Below are positions 18,621 to 28,132 of a stretch of DNA of 28,382 bases, in pieces. The notes below the pieces were generated by a model, which was not told the DNA's origin, did not search any database, and was given only the letters and a program-made list of their open reading frames with translations. A program made the position numbers and the translations under genes. The first letter of the stretch is position 1. The number at the start of each line of letters is the position of its first letter. This stretch comes from Pinguiococcus pyrenoidosus (lineage: Eukaryota; Sar; Pinguiophyceae; Pinguiochrysidales; Pinguiochrysidaceae), in contig JAAMXY010000078.1 in assembly GCA_019677205.1 (NCBI GenBank), positions 1-28,382 of the forward strand, read 5' to 3'.

Positions 18621-20206
18621 ATGATGTACGAGAGCCCGGACTCGAGCCAACCGGTGCGCAGTGCCTCCCAGCTGATTTTTCGGGGAAATCACCGTCTCTT
18701 TTAACCAAATGCTGCGGGGGCACGACAGGCAAGTCGGCGGTACAGCCCCACTCCGTCGGCGGCTGAGGACCTGGAGGAGATCCACGTGCAGAAGGGGGTG
18801 AAGGCGGGCATGCGACGAGCCAAGGAGCGCCTGTTCGGGAAGGACTCCAAGCGCGATGAGCAGAAGCACGAGTTCCAGGCGGAGTTGGAACGCCTTGACG
18901 GCGCCCTGAAGGAGCCGGCCAAGATGGTCGAGCGGCTCCAACGAGCTGTTGGGGCCGAGGTGTCCGGCCTGCAGGGCTTCATGACGGCGCTCACGAGCCT
19001 CACGGAGACCGCCACGGAACTGGGCGACGAGCAGTTCTCGCAGTGCACGAGCTTCCTGCGCAACGAGCACTTCGCGCAGGCGGTGAACCTGCTGGGCAAC
19101 GTGACCGACAGCCTCAGCCGCAAGCAGAAGCGCATCGTCACAGCAGAGATGAACCTGCAGAGCAAGGAGCTCCTGGCCACCGACTTTCGCTACTACAAGC
19201 GCAAGGTCGAGCGCCTGGAGCAGGAGAAAACGGCGGCACTGGCGGCCGAGAAGCCGGTTGACGAGCAGCGCCTGGCGAGGAACAAGGCCAAGTACCTGTC
19301 CGTCAAGGAGGAGCTGGAGAACCTGACGAAGCTGCTCATTGGCGAGCTGTCCAGCTTCGTGTCCATTGGGCGCGACTTCGTCAAGCCGGAGATGGTCACC
19401 ATCGCGCGCGTGACGTCCATCCTCTTCGCCAACTCCGCGGAGAAGACCAAGGTCCTGCTTGCCAGGGACGACAGCTCCAAGACCCTGGAGGAGCTCAACG
19501 AGGAGGTGGTCACGCTCATGAACGCGCAGAGCGAGCAGGCCATTGCCAACGCGATGCGCTCGCCGGGCCGCAGCCAGAGCAAGCTGCTGCGCAGCCGCAG
19601 CACGGAGCCGCCCTCGAAAGCCCAGGCGCCACCGCCCCCCGACACCAGGCAGTTCACGCCGCCGGCGGGAGGTGTTCGCCTTCCCTTCAGAGCTGCAGCA
19701 AACGACACCATCCCGCCGCCGCTGCCCCCGAAGAACAAGGACTTCAGACCGTCCGATATGTCGGACGTGACGGACGCCAGGCCGACGGATGCGAGACCCA
19801 CGGAAGCGTTCGGAGAAACGCACGAGACCTTCGTCGTGGAGTTCGCGTACCAAGCAGACGGGTAAGTGATGCAGCAAGCCTCCGAGGCGGCGAAACCATG
19901 AAAAGGTGGCCCCATGCTCACGCCGTTCGCCTTCGGGCCCATCCAGACCGGACGAATTGACAATCCAACCCGGCGATGTGATCGAAGTGCTTCAAAAGGA
20001 CGACTCTGGATGGTACGTTCCTGCTCTCGCTTTGCCCTCTGTGCCGCTTGTCGTAAGGATGCGTAGAAAGCTCACGACTTGTTTTTCTCTGCACCCTCAG
20101 GTGGAGGGGCCAACGGGTTCTGCGCGCGGGGAGAAACATCGGGATGTCCGCGCCGCAACAGGCCGGCTGGTTCCCTGCAAGTCACGTCAAGCCGGAGGCG
20201 GGATAG
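18621..20206 (+). CDS. BAR-SH3 domain protein (amphiphysin/endophilin-like)
   Basis: Membrane-curving adaptor expected to act in endocytosis or actin-linked traffic. Exons are 18621-18653, 18729-19861, 19947-20012 and 20101-20206, giving 445 residues; introns are 75, 85 and 88 bp. The BAR domain (about 30-265) is a long three-helix charged coil: GVKAGMRRAKERLFGK, then ELERLDGALKEP, then FRYYKRKVERLEQEK. A proline-rich linker (PPPPDT, PPPLPPK) precedes a complete SH3 (378-445) spread over three exons: EFAYQADG, PDELTIQPGDVIEVLQKDDSGWW, then AGWFPASHV. The three SH3 pieces join only with these splice sites, which supports them strongly. The start is the weakest point. The main exon has no ATG before the BAR domain, and a stop lies just upstream in frame. 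The 11-codon first exon (MMYESPDSSQP) with a GTGCGC donor solves this. Confidence 0.88.
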
Positions 20207-21022
20207 CTTGGGTTCGAAAGGGAGGCTCACGAGATGCGCAAGGCGCAAAGGATGCTCACTACCGGTGGTGGTACGTTGGTTTTACTGAGAAACGCAGAGG
20301 ATGCAAAGCTTCAACACGAGCGCAGAATTGGACCGGGCAGAGGTGGAGGTACTCCTATATTTTCCTTCCTCTTTGATCCTCTTTCTTCTTTTGTGCGGTG
20401 CCCATTTTGTTTCGTCTCGTTTCGTCTCGTTTCGTTTCGTCTCGTCTCGTCGCCGTGCGCTGGTTTGCGTCGGCGCTGGTCAAAGATGATGCGACGTGTC
20501 TCCGCCAGCACAGCTATCATCCCTCGACTCCAATGCACCGCCTCTGGGAACCGCGAGGTCTGGTCAGCTGCGTGTTCCCAGAGTCTACCGCTCGATCGTA
20601 TCACACCCCCTCTGGTCCCTTTCACTCTCCGAACAAGGCAACGGTCCATCTCCACACGCGCTGGCGTTTGGTGAATTTTCTGATCTGCTTTTTTTTTCTC
20701 GTCTGTCCCCCCTCACCTCTGTCCGCTGGCAGCTCTCGTCCTCCACTCAATATCGATCCTGAATCAGCGACTCGTGGCGCGCCGGAAGCCACGCCACATC
20801 GGCCGCACAGCCGTGTACTGCCCAGCCTCCTCGTGGCGGTATCCGAAACGGTGTGTGGAGGTGGCACGCTAGCGCAGGTGGGGAAAGCCGCGTGGACCAT
20901 GCAGCGCCACACGCCGAACTGGCCGCGTTCGTCGCTGGGACAGCGCTGAGCCGCTGGTTCGGACCGGAGCGGCCGCTTCTTCTCGACAGAGATCGCCGCG
21001 ACACCGTGCGACCTACGCGGCG
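20207..21022. other. Intergenic region between BAR-SH3 and PPR genes
   Basis: An 816-bp stretch containing the 3' flank of the BAR-SH3 gene and the promoter of the PPR gene. It has a TTTCG/TCTCG pentamer array (20409-20452) and pyrimidine-rich runs at 20355-20395 and 20685-20725. Open frames here lack family resemblance and run through the repeats. Confidence 0.5.
20409..20452. repeat. TTTCG / TCTCG pentamer array
   Basis: Nearly nine consecutive 5-bp units of the form GTTTC or GTCTC, giving a continuous pyrimidine-rich tract on the plus strand. It is noncoding as far as can be seen. Confidence 0.85.
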
Positions 21023-24000
21023 ATGTGGACGATCGACAGGGCGAAGCTCGGGTGGACCGGGGGGAAGCGCGGCTTGCACGCCACCAGACTCGCGCTGAAG
21101 AGGCGAGGCGGCAACAGCGCTTTCAAGACCAAGATCAAATGGAGACCTCCGGTCCGTTCGATGTGCTGTTCACTCCAGTGGTTCCAGCTCGACTTCTGAC
21201 AAGATGGCTGGCCTTATCTAGGTCAAGAAGGCTGTCAAGGGAGGCGATAAGTCCAACAACTTGGACGTCAAGGAGATTCGCAGCCGCTGGGCGGACCGGG
21301 AGCAAGCCAGGAAGAAGCAGATGAGAGAGGCGGAGAGCCTGCTTGCAAGAGAAGAGGGTGCTCTCAGCAAGAAGGACGACGGGCTCGACGTGGAGGAGTG
21401 GCTCAACCGCGAGGAAGTGCAGAGGACCCTGCATGACTCCGTGCAGAACGCCATGCGGCCGAAGCCGTTGCCGCTGTCCCGCCGCGCGATGTGGTTGAGC
21501 CTCTCGCCAGACGAACTGCGCCAGGCAATTAGCGAGGGTGCCCTCGAGGCATCCACAAAGACCTACAATGGTCTCCTGCACTGTCTGGCTGCCAGAGGAG
21601 AACTGGAGGAAGCCGAGAAGGAGTTTGAGGCGATGATCGAGTCAGGTGCGGCACAGTTCTCGCATGAAGAAGCTTTGCGCCCCTTGTGCTTGAGTGGTGC
21701 TGATCCGAACGCTTTTTTTTTCTTGCAGGCGTGGGAGTTGATAACGACAGCTTCGCCGCACTGTTTCTGGCCTCCCTCCCTCGGAAGGACGCGAAGATCG
21801 CCAAGCAACTGTTCCGCAGGATGGCTGTTCTCGACGTGAAGCCGGACGCCAACGCGTACGGAGCATACGTCCGCGCTCTGGCTAATGCGCAGGACCTGCA
21901 GAGCGCCCGCGTTGCGCTGTACCAGATGCAGCAGGAGATCCCTGCCGAGCAGCAGACCGCGGACGCTTACAACGGTTTCTTGAAAGCGCTCGTTCGCGCC
22001 AAGTCGCACCAAGAGGAGCACACCGAGGAGTTTTGGAAGCACTTCTACCAGATGCGCTTTGAAGGCGTCGATCCCAACATTGAGACGTACATCTACGCGG
22101 CCAAGGCTTGCTCGAGAAAGGGCGAGGTGGAACGCGCGATGCGCCTGTTCGAGGAGATGAAGTGCTTCCGCATCGCACCGACGCCGGCGTTTTTCACGGA
22201 GGTTCTTCGGGCGGCGGGAAGGAGCCCGCAGTACGTGCCCGAGAATGCGAACATCGTGCAGGAGGTCCTCGAAGTCATGGCGGCATACCAAGTGTTCCCC
22301 GATGCGGGAGTCTTCAATGCCGCGATCAATGCCATCGGCATGGCTGGCGACACGCACGGGGCGGAGGCGCTTTATGACATGATGCAGACCTATGGGATTG
22401 AGCCCAACCGATACAGCCGGGTCGCCCTCGTGAACGCCTATGCGAGGAGCTGCACCATTGGCAAGCCTCACGGCACCATGGCTCGTTATCAGCAACCGGA
22501 GGAGAGCCACGTGCGGGATGACCTCATGTCGGAGCGGGCGATATATGGCGCTCAGATCGCCAGCAACTTTGAGATCGACGAGGAAGTCACGAAGCGGGGC
22601 GCAAGGATACGCCAGCGGCATGTGATCCCGCCCAGTGTTGAGGAGATCAAGGAAAGTGGCAAGCAGTTTGATGAGCAGATGCGGCAGGTCGCCGAGGATT
22701 CCTATCGAGAGCAGGGCGTCTTCAGCATCGAGTCCGATGGAAATGTCAAGCAGCTCGCCGGTCCTCGGGAGGTCGGCGCGATGAAAGCAAGGGAGCTGTA
22801 CCAGGAGGAAGGGGAGTATGCGATCGCGACTGGGGACTACGATCGGCCGGACCTGTACCTGCAGGACGGAAAGCCCATGGCGACGCCGCCGATCGTGTCC
22901 GACATGCCTTTCCATGGCAGAGCGCTCGCGAGGCACAAGCGCCAAGCCGTCGTGAAGGCGTCTATGGAGAAGCGCCGCGAGCTGGGGGGGCAGGGGGACT
23001 CTAAGGCACAGCTTAGTGAAGAGGCGGAGGAGGTCCTGGCGATTGCCGATGGAAAGCAGGCCGGGGAAGCAAGCTTCGCAGTAGGAGGGCCAGGTACAGA
23101 TGGTGCACCGGCGCGTCTCGATGCAGAGGCGGGTATCCGAGCGGCGAGTCAGGTTCCCTACTTCAGGCAGCGACTGGAGGAAATTCCTTCCCAGCAGGAG
23201 ACTGAGGTCTCCAGTGCAGCCCCGTCGAATGTCGTGGCGGTAGATCCGGCGAATCAGAAGTATCTCGAAATGTTCGGAAAGAAGCCGCGCGAGGTTCTGC
23301 CCGGCACGGCCGCAAAGGTGTCTGAGATCTATGAGCTCCTCAAGAAAGGGGCCTACGGCGGCTTGAGCTTCAAACGCCTGCACCTCGCAGAAGGCCTCGT
23401 TGACGAGGCCCTGGACGCGCAGACAGCGAGGCGAGAGGAGAGGCAGAGAGTCAAAGCGCTCCGAGACTCGCTGCTGAACTCCCCCCCCATCGAAGAGCGC
23501 ATGCACAAGGTGTTCACGGAGATGCCCGGCAAATCACTTCGTAGCAAGGAGGATGCCGCAGTGCTTGGCGAGGGCGCGCAAACGGAGCCGCTTCCAAGCG
23601 CTCCGGTGGCAGGTGATGCCGAAGACGTTTTGGAGAGTCTCGACCTGCCGAACTTGGAGTCCTTCATGTTCAAGGCCGATCCGGACTTGGCAGAGTTCGT
23701 CAAGCAAGGCGGCAAGGGTGCCAGGGGAGCAGGACGCGCGGAGGATCTCCTGGAGTTTGACGGGACGCTCCCAAACCAGCGAAAGATAGAGAAGAAATTC
23801 AGCGGCAGGCTAACTGCGGAAGAGAAGAGGGAACTGGAAATCCAGGGCCTCGAGCCAGCTGGAGGCACGTGGACGTCCGATCTTAGTGCTCAACTGACGC
23901 GCGAGGAGCAAGCGGAGATGACCCAGGCGTTCAGCGACTGGGGCATGAGGCTGGAAGACATGGAAGTCCATGTCCAGGAGGACGCCGCGCTGACCCAAGA

Positions 24001-25594
24001 GCAGCTGACACCGGAGGAAGCTGCGGAATTCCAGCGCTTCACGGAGGATCTGGGAGTGGACCTTGGTGGCATCCAGAGCATGATGCGCCCGCGTAGGACG
24101 TCCGCGCCATCGGCATCGTCCGTCGCTTCGCGCCAAGGTCCCGAGGGGGACCAAGTCGGGAGAGGGAAAGCAGCGGCGCAGGACCCTGACACCGTGAACT
24201 TTGACGGAGCCTTTGCCAACTGCCTCCTGGCGCTACAGGAGGAGTCAGCTCATCCGGCTGAGACCAGCAAGATCGATCCGCTCCTTCCGAAGCTTCCTTC
24301 GTCCGCAGGGACAAAGGTTGGCGTGTCCGCGAGGAATGGCCTGCCTCCTAGCCTGCGAACAAGCTTGCAAGCTCTTGGTGTACTGGATGGGGAAGAAAGC
24401 CAACTGGTCGAAGTCCCGTCAGACGAGTCGGCGCTGGAACCGAAGGCGCCCAAGAGCATCACTGGGATCATGCCAAGCGGCCCGGTGAAGTATAATGCAC
24501 CCACGGCGCTGGCGGACTTTGGAGCTTTCAATCCCACGCGGCTCCCGACAACGCTGGATCGCTACGAGCTGGGCCTGCCAAGCGTGCACAAATGCTTGGA
24601 CCTGCTCCGAATGGAACCCCCGCCGCGGCAAACGACCCGAGAAAGGCAATTGCGTGCTCTTCGGCGCTCGGAGGAGTTGTTTGAGAGCATCTATCGCGAG
24701 ACACTAAGCTCTGAAGAGCCGCTGAAGGCCGGGGAAGCGAATGCTTTGCTGACGGTCTATGCGAATTGCGGGCTTCTTGTGGAAGCGATGGACTTCCTAG
24801 AGACGTTCCCCGCCATGGGCGTGGTCCCGGACAACCGAACGCTGCGCTTGGTGCTTCGCATGCTCTCACGAAACAAGAAAATCGATAGCGCTCTGAAGAT
24901 CCTGGACACGTTTGAAGCGGAGTTCTACAGATTGCAAGCAGAGGTAGGTATTGGAAGAGGGCTTCCGTGGGAGACCCACGGCGAAAGAGATGTCCTGACG
25001 TGCTGATCTCTCTTTTTCTGTCTCTCTCTCCCTCGCTTCTTCCCTTTCCAGGTGGAGGCCGGAAAGCTGGAGACGAACCCCGCACTTGTGCCGGATGAGC
25101 AGGCCTATGGCCTGGTGTGCGACGGCCTCGCTCGCAGGAAGCGAGGTCTGGAGGCGCTTGACGTCGTCCACCGCTGGGCGCTGGTCCAGCAGAAGCTGGG
25201 CAAGACGGTGGGCCGAGCGTCATTCTTCGACGGACCTGAGGAGCGCAGGAGCCGATATCGCAAGAGTCAGGCGATGGCGCCTTTGCCATTGGTGGAGTAT
25301 GAGCCCGAGTGCTTCCCTGTGTCCTACTCCCGCGCCGTCCGCGCCCAGCTGCGCAAGCTGCCGGAAGACCAGTGGACGCCTGAGATTCTCGAGAAGGCTC
25401 GCTTCCTCCCTCCCGATCCGTGGGAGTGGTTGATCGAGGTGAAGCACGAGCGGCGGAAGCTGCGCGTCTCCCGGGGCAAGTCGCGCCTGTCGAACAAGCG
25501 CAGAGCGTTCGTGCAGAGCCGGGCGTACCGGGGCCATGTCGGTGTCCACTCGAATGTGATCAACGACCGCGTCAAAAAACTCGTGTACAGGTAG
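21023..25594 (+). CDS. Large pentatricopeptide-repeat (PPR) protein, probably organellar
   Basis: PPR proteins bind organellar RNA and guide its processing, stability or translation. Exons are 21023-21151, 21222-21645, 21729-24943 and 25052-25594, giving 1,436 residues; introns are 70, 83, 108 bp. The first 43 residues are rich in K/R and nearly free of acidic residues (IDRAKLGWTGGKRGLHATRL), as in an organelle-targeting peptide. PPR-type helical pairs run from about 157 to 423, for example TYNGLLHCLAARGELEEAEK, AYGAYVRALANAQDLQSAR and TYIYAAKACSRKGEVERAMR. A long acidic, low-order middle follows (about 430-1150), then further PPR-like units (about 1156-1306: NALLTVYANCGLLVEAMDFL) and a basic C-terminus. 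The first exon is the least certain; its donor GTCCGT is weak, but phase, branch-like CTGAC and acceptor fit. The C-terminus precedes a 20-bp array. The target RNA cannot be inferred. Confidence 0.83.
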
Positions 25595-25863
25595 CGCCCC
25601 ACGCCACGGCGCGCAAGCAATGGGCAGGAGCACAAAGCAATGGGCAGGAGCACAAAGCAATGGGCAGGAGCTCAAAGCAATGGGCAGGAGCGCAAAGCAA
25701 TGGGCAGGAGCGCAAAGCAATGGGCAGAAGCTCAAAGCAATGGGCAGAAGCGCAAAGCAATGGGCAGGAGCGCAAAGCACTTCATACGGCTACGGAGGCC
25801 GGTGGTACAGCTTTGGCACACGCGTTTCGGTTGTGTTGGAATCTAGCGCAGCACACCACACTC
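25595..25863. other. Convergent intergenic region with 20-bp tandem array
   Basis: Only 269 bp separate the stop codons of the PPR gene (plus) and the SAP protein gene (minus). Most of it is the tandem array at 25617-25776, so both 3' untranslated regions probably include it. Confidence 0.7.
25617..25776. repeat. Eight-copy 20-bp tandem array (GCAATGGGCAGRAGCNCAAA)
   Basis: Units begin at 25617, 25637, 25657, 25677, 25697, 25717, 25737 and 25757. They differ only at the G/A in CAGGAG/CAGAAG and the base after AGC (A, T or G). There are no spacers, so this is a minisatellite, not a CRISPR array. Confidence 0.95.
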
Positions 25864-26659
25864 CTAGGAGCGACTCTGCTCGTGTGCTGTCAACCTCGAG
25901 ATCAGATCCTTCTTCTGCCCCTGCGTGCTGAGACCCCGCGCCTTGAGCTCCTCTTTCAGCTTCGCCCCATTCATCTTCTTGATGTCTCTGGCGTCCAGGA
26001 TCTAAAAGACAGAGAGAATCGCTTGAGTGTCCGTGATACGCATCCAGCGCCGGCGGCGGTGCGTCTTCGCACCTCGAGGTCATCGTTCCCATGGCTAACG
26101 TTGGCCTCCGCGGCCTCCTTCATCCGCTGCTCCTCTTCCCGAAGCTGCTGCTCGTCCGCCTCGCGCTTCTTGCGTGCGGCCTCCCTCCTTGCCCGCACCT
26201 CTTCCAGCTTCTTCCGCTCCGCCTCTTCCTGGCGCCTTTCGAAAGCTTCCTGGCGCTTGGCCTTCGCTGCGGCCTCTCGCTCTTTGCGAGACTCGCGGTC
26301 TTCGCCGATGGTGGCGGCCTCCAGCGCCTTCCGAGCAGCTTCTTCCGCGGCCTCCGCCTCCTTCCTCTCCTCTTCGTCCTCCTCGTCCCCTCCTTCTTCC
26401 TCTTCCTCCTCTCCGTCCTCTTCTTCCTCCTCTTCGCGCTCCTTTCGGCGTCGCTCCGCCATTTCTTCGATGCGCTGACTCCGCTCCTCCATCTCCTCCA
26501 GCGACGTCACAAACTGCCGGCGGCCACCTCCTCGGCCTCCGCCGCGTTTGTTAAACTTGCCTGTGGAGCGGAGATGGTGAGGCAACGCGATGCGCCGTAC
26601 AGACACCCTTGTTTTGTGCGCTGCTCCTCACCTCCGCGGGATTTGCCTCCGCGACCCAT
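25864..26659 (-). CDS. PP28/PDAP1-like acidic phosphoprotein with C-terminal SAP motif
   Basis: Minus-strand exons are 26659-26632, 26560-26073 and 26001-25864, giving 217 residues; both introns are 71 bp with GTGAGG and GTGCGA donors. The N-terminus (MGRGGKSRGGKFNKRGGG, then GRRQFVTSLEEMEER) resembles the start of PDAP1/PP28 phosphoproteins (G/R/K-rich, then RQFTSPEE). An acidic run (EEEEEEDGEEEEEEGG) and a long charged helix (SRKEREAAAKAKRQ ... RREAARKKREADEQ) also fit that family. Exon 3 encodes a clear SAP motif (about 179-212: IKKMNGAKLKEELKARGL, then GQKKDLISRL), a DNA- or RNA-binding helix pair found in nuclear proteins. Family members known to me lack a SAP motif, so this is a fusion or a different protein with a similar N-terminus. 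SAP is sure; PDAP1 kinship is moderate. Confidence 0.75.
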
Positions 26660-26665
26660 GCTTCT

Positions 26666-26687
26666 TGTGTGTGTGTGTGGTGTGTGT

Positions 26688-26722
<35 letters not shown>
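26666..26722. repeat. GT/CA microsatellite abutting the SAP-protein start codon
   Basis: About 27 GT dinucleotides with two GG interruptions. On the minus strand this reads as a CA run ending 6 bp before the ATG of the PP28/SAP gene, so it lies in the 5' untranslated region or core promoter. Its length is likely to vary between individuals. Confidence 0.95.
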
Positions 26723-26724
<2 letters not shown>

Positions 26725-26802
26725 AAGACGCTGGTGTCACTACTGAAGTTGTGCGGATACTCGTGTCCGAAGCAAAGGCGCCGAAGACTCTTCGATCATC
26801 CA

Positions 26803-26896
26803 TCTATTTGAAATATAATTTTAGAAATTAAAAATAACATCAAAAATATTTGTCTTTACTGTAAAAATAATTTTAAAGCATTAATCTTAAATATGG
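26803..26896. other. AT-rich island
   Basis: About 94 bp of mostly A and T (runs such as AAAAATAACATC and AAAAATAATTTTAAAG) inside an otherwise GC-rich window. It lies about 235 bp beyond the PsbP stop codon and about 145 bp upstream of the SAP-protein start. It could be a polyadenylation region, an origin-like element, or a small insertion of organellar or other foreign DNA. Confidence 0.8.
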
Positions 26897-27130
26897 AATC
26901 CACAAGGCGGCGCTCTCGATCACAGCAACTTTCCGGCAAGTTCCGTGGCTCCTTCACAGCGGAGTCCGTAGCACGGAGTTTGCAGATGCGCGTCGACACA
27001 AGATTGCCAGGCCTTGGTTGTGGGAAGGTGCGCGGCATCGACGAGGCACGAGTAGGACCCAGGAGGGCCCGAGCAACGGGGACCCCGCTTGCATCAAGGC
27101 CCGTTTTTCCCTCGGGATGTTGCACGACTA

Positions 27131-28132
27131 CTATTCATACATGCGAGCGACGGCGGCGCTGCTGCCGTCATAGACACGGAAGGACTCCACGACCTGCCGG
27201 AGGTCTTTCTCGACCTTCTTGTAGCGCGCTTCGGTCGTCGCCGCCACCATGGCCTGCGTGCCCTTGCCAATGGCGGTGATGGCGCCGACGCCTTTCCTTG
27301 CCACCACGAAGCCGGCGCCGGTCAGGAGGTCGTACTGGAAGTCCACGAGGAAGTAGTCCGCCCCATTGTCCGTCACGCCAGGCTTCACCTTGGTGACCTT
27401 GAAGTTCTCGTAGATGTTCGCGCTCTTCTGGGAGATGGCCTGAGCAAAGACGTCCGAGACGAACTTCTTGTCGGACAAGGACTGCGCGCCGTTCGGAGGC
27501 GCGCCCGTCACGAAGAGCGCGGCGTTGTCGCCCTTCTGATAGTCCCCCGTGCTGAGCGTGCCGTCCTCTCCGTTCACGTCCACGGAGGGCTTCACCAGGA
27601 CCCACAGGCTGGGCCGATCGAACTGAGGAGATCCCGAAGGCCGGGAGGCAACAACACGACCAAAACCACGACTGTCAGATCGCTGGTTCAGACTTGGACG
27701 ATCCTACATGCTTCCGCTCTCCGGCCGCCCAAGCGTTGCCCGCATCGCCTTTCCTCAAGCCACCCAAAAGCCGTTGGGAGGGACCCACCTTGACGAGGAG
27801 CTTTTGCCGGTCGCCCCCGCCCCGGCCGTAGAGCTCCAGCACCGTGCTGTAGCCATTCGGTGCCTGCGGGCCCCACGAGCGTCATGCGCCTTGCTGTACG
27901 CTCCGCACCGGACCTGGGTGGCAGCTTTGGAAGTGGCTCCCACCTTCTCAACCGGCGGCAGCCCAAACTTGTTGAGGCGCTCCTGGATGGACTCCGCGCC
28001 GGCTACCTTGGGCAGCGCGGTTGTGACCGCCAGCGTCGCGAGCGCATCTCGGAGCAGCTCGCGCCGCGTCTGCGGGATGCGCCAGCCCGACGCGATGGGA
28101 AGCAGCGCGGAAAGCAGCAGAGCGCAGCGCAT
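27131..28132 (-). CDS. PsbP-family thylakoid lumen protein with tripartite plastid targeting
   Basis: PsbP-family proteins support photosystem II (oxygen evolution or assembly) on the lumen side of thylakoids. Minus-strand exons are 28132-27944, 27863-27789 and 27622-27131, all joined in phase 0, giving 251 residues; introns are 80 and 166 bp. The leader has three parts: a signal peptide (MRCALLLSALLPIASG, 1-16); a very short transit part starting with W17; and a twin-arginine lumen signal (R23-R24, hydrophobic ALATLAVTTALP, AGA at 44-46). The PsbP fold follows: GYSTVLELYGRGGGD and LLVKFDRPSLWVLVKPSVDVNG, then VTKVKPGVTDNGADYFLVDFQY and a C-terminal helix with ARYKKVEKDLRQVVESFRVY. The protein part alone splits cleanly only at the listed sites. 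Which PsbP/PPD subgroup it belongs to cannot be told here. Confidence 0.92.

Larger units (their letters stand above)
26660..27130. other. Intergenic region between PsbP and SAP-protein genes
   Basis: Holds the GT microsatellite, an AT-rich island (26803-26896) and then ordinary GC-rich sequence. Both flanking genes are on the minus strand, so this is the PsbP 3' flank plus the SAP-gene promoter. A plus-strand open frame at 26893-27279 overlaps the PsbP exon and has no family resemblance. Confidence 0.5.

Noticed and set aside
20234-20674. 146-codon plus-strand frame after the BAR-SH3 stop
   Set aside because: Runs through the TTTCG pentamer array. The SH3 domain is already complete before the TAG at 20204.
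21203-21221. Mini-frame ATG...TAG just before PPR exon 2
   Set aside because: The TAG is the 3' splice acceptor (CTTATCTAG|GTC), so the ATG lies inside the intron.
21563-23506. 647-codon minus-strand frame
   Set aside because: Antisense of the PPR exon. It crosses a real splice site of that gene and lacks any motif.
25617-25776. CRISPR-like array
   Set aside because: The 20-bp units are directly adjacent with no spacers, and the genome is eukaryotic. It is a minisatellite.
26893-27279. 128-codon plus-strand frame
   Set aside because: Overlaps the PsbP last exon in antisense and has no recognisable motif.
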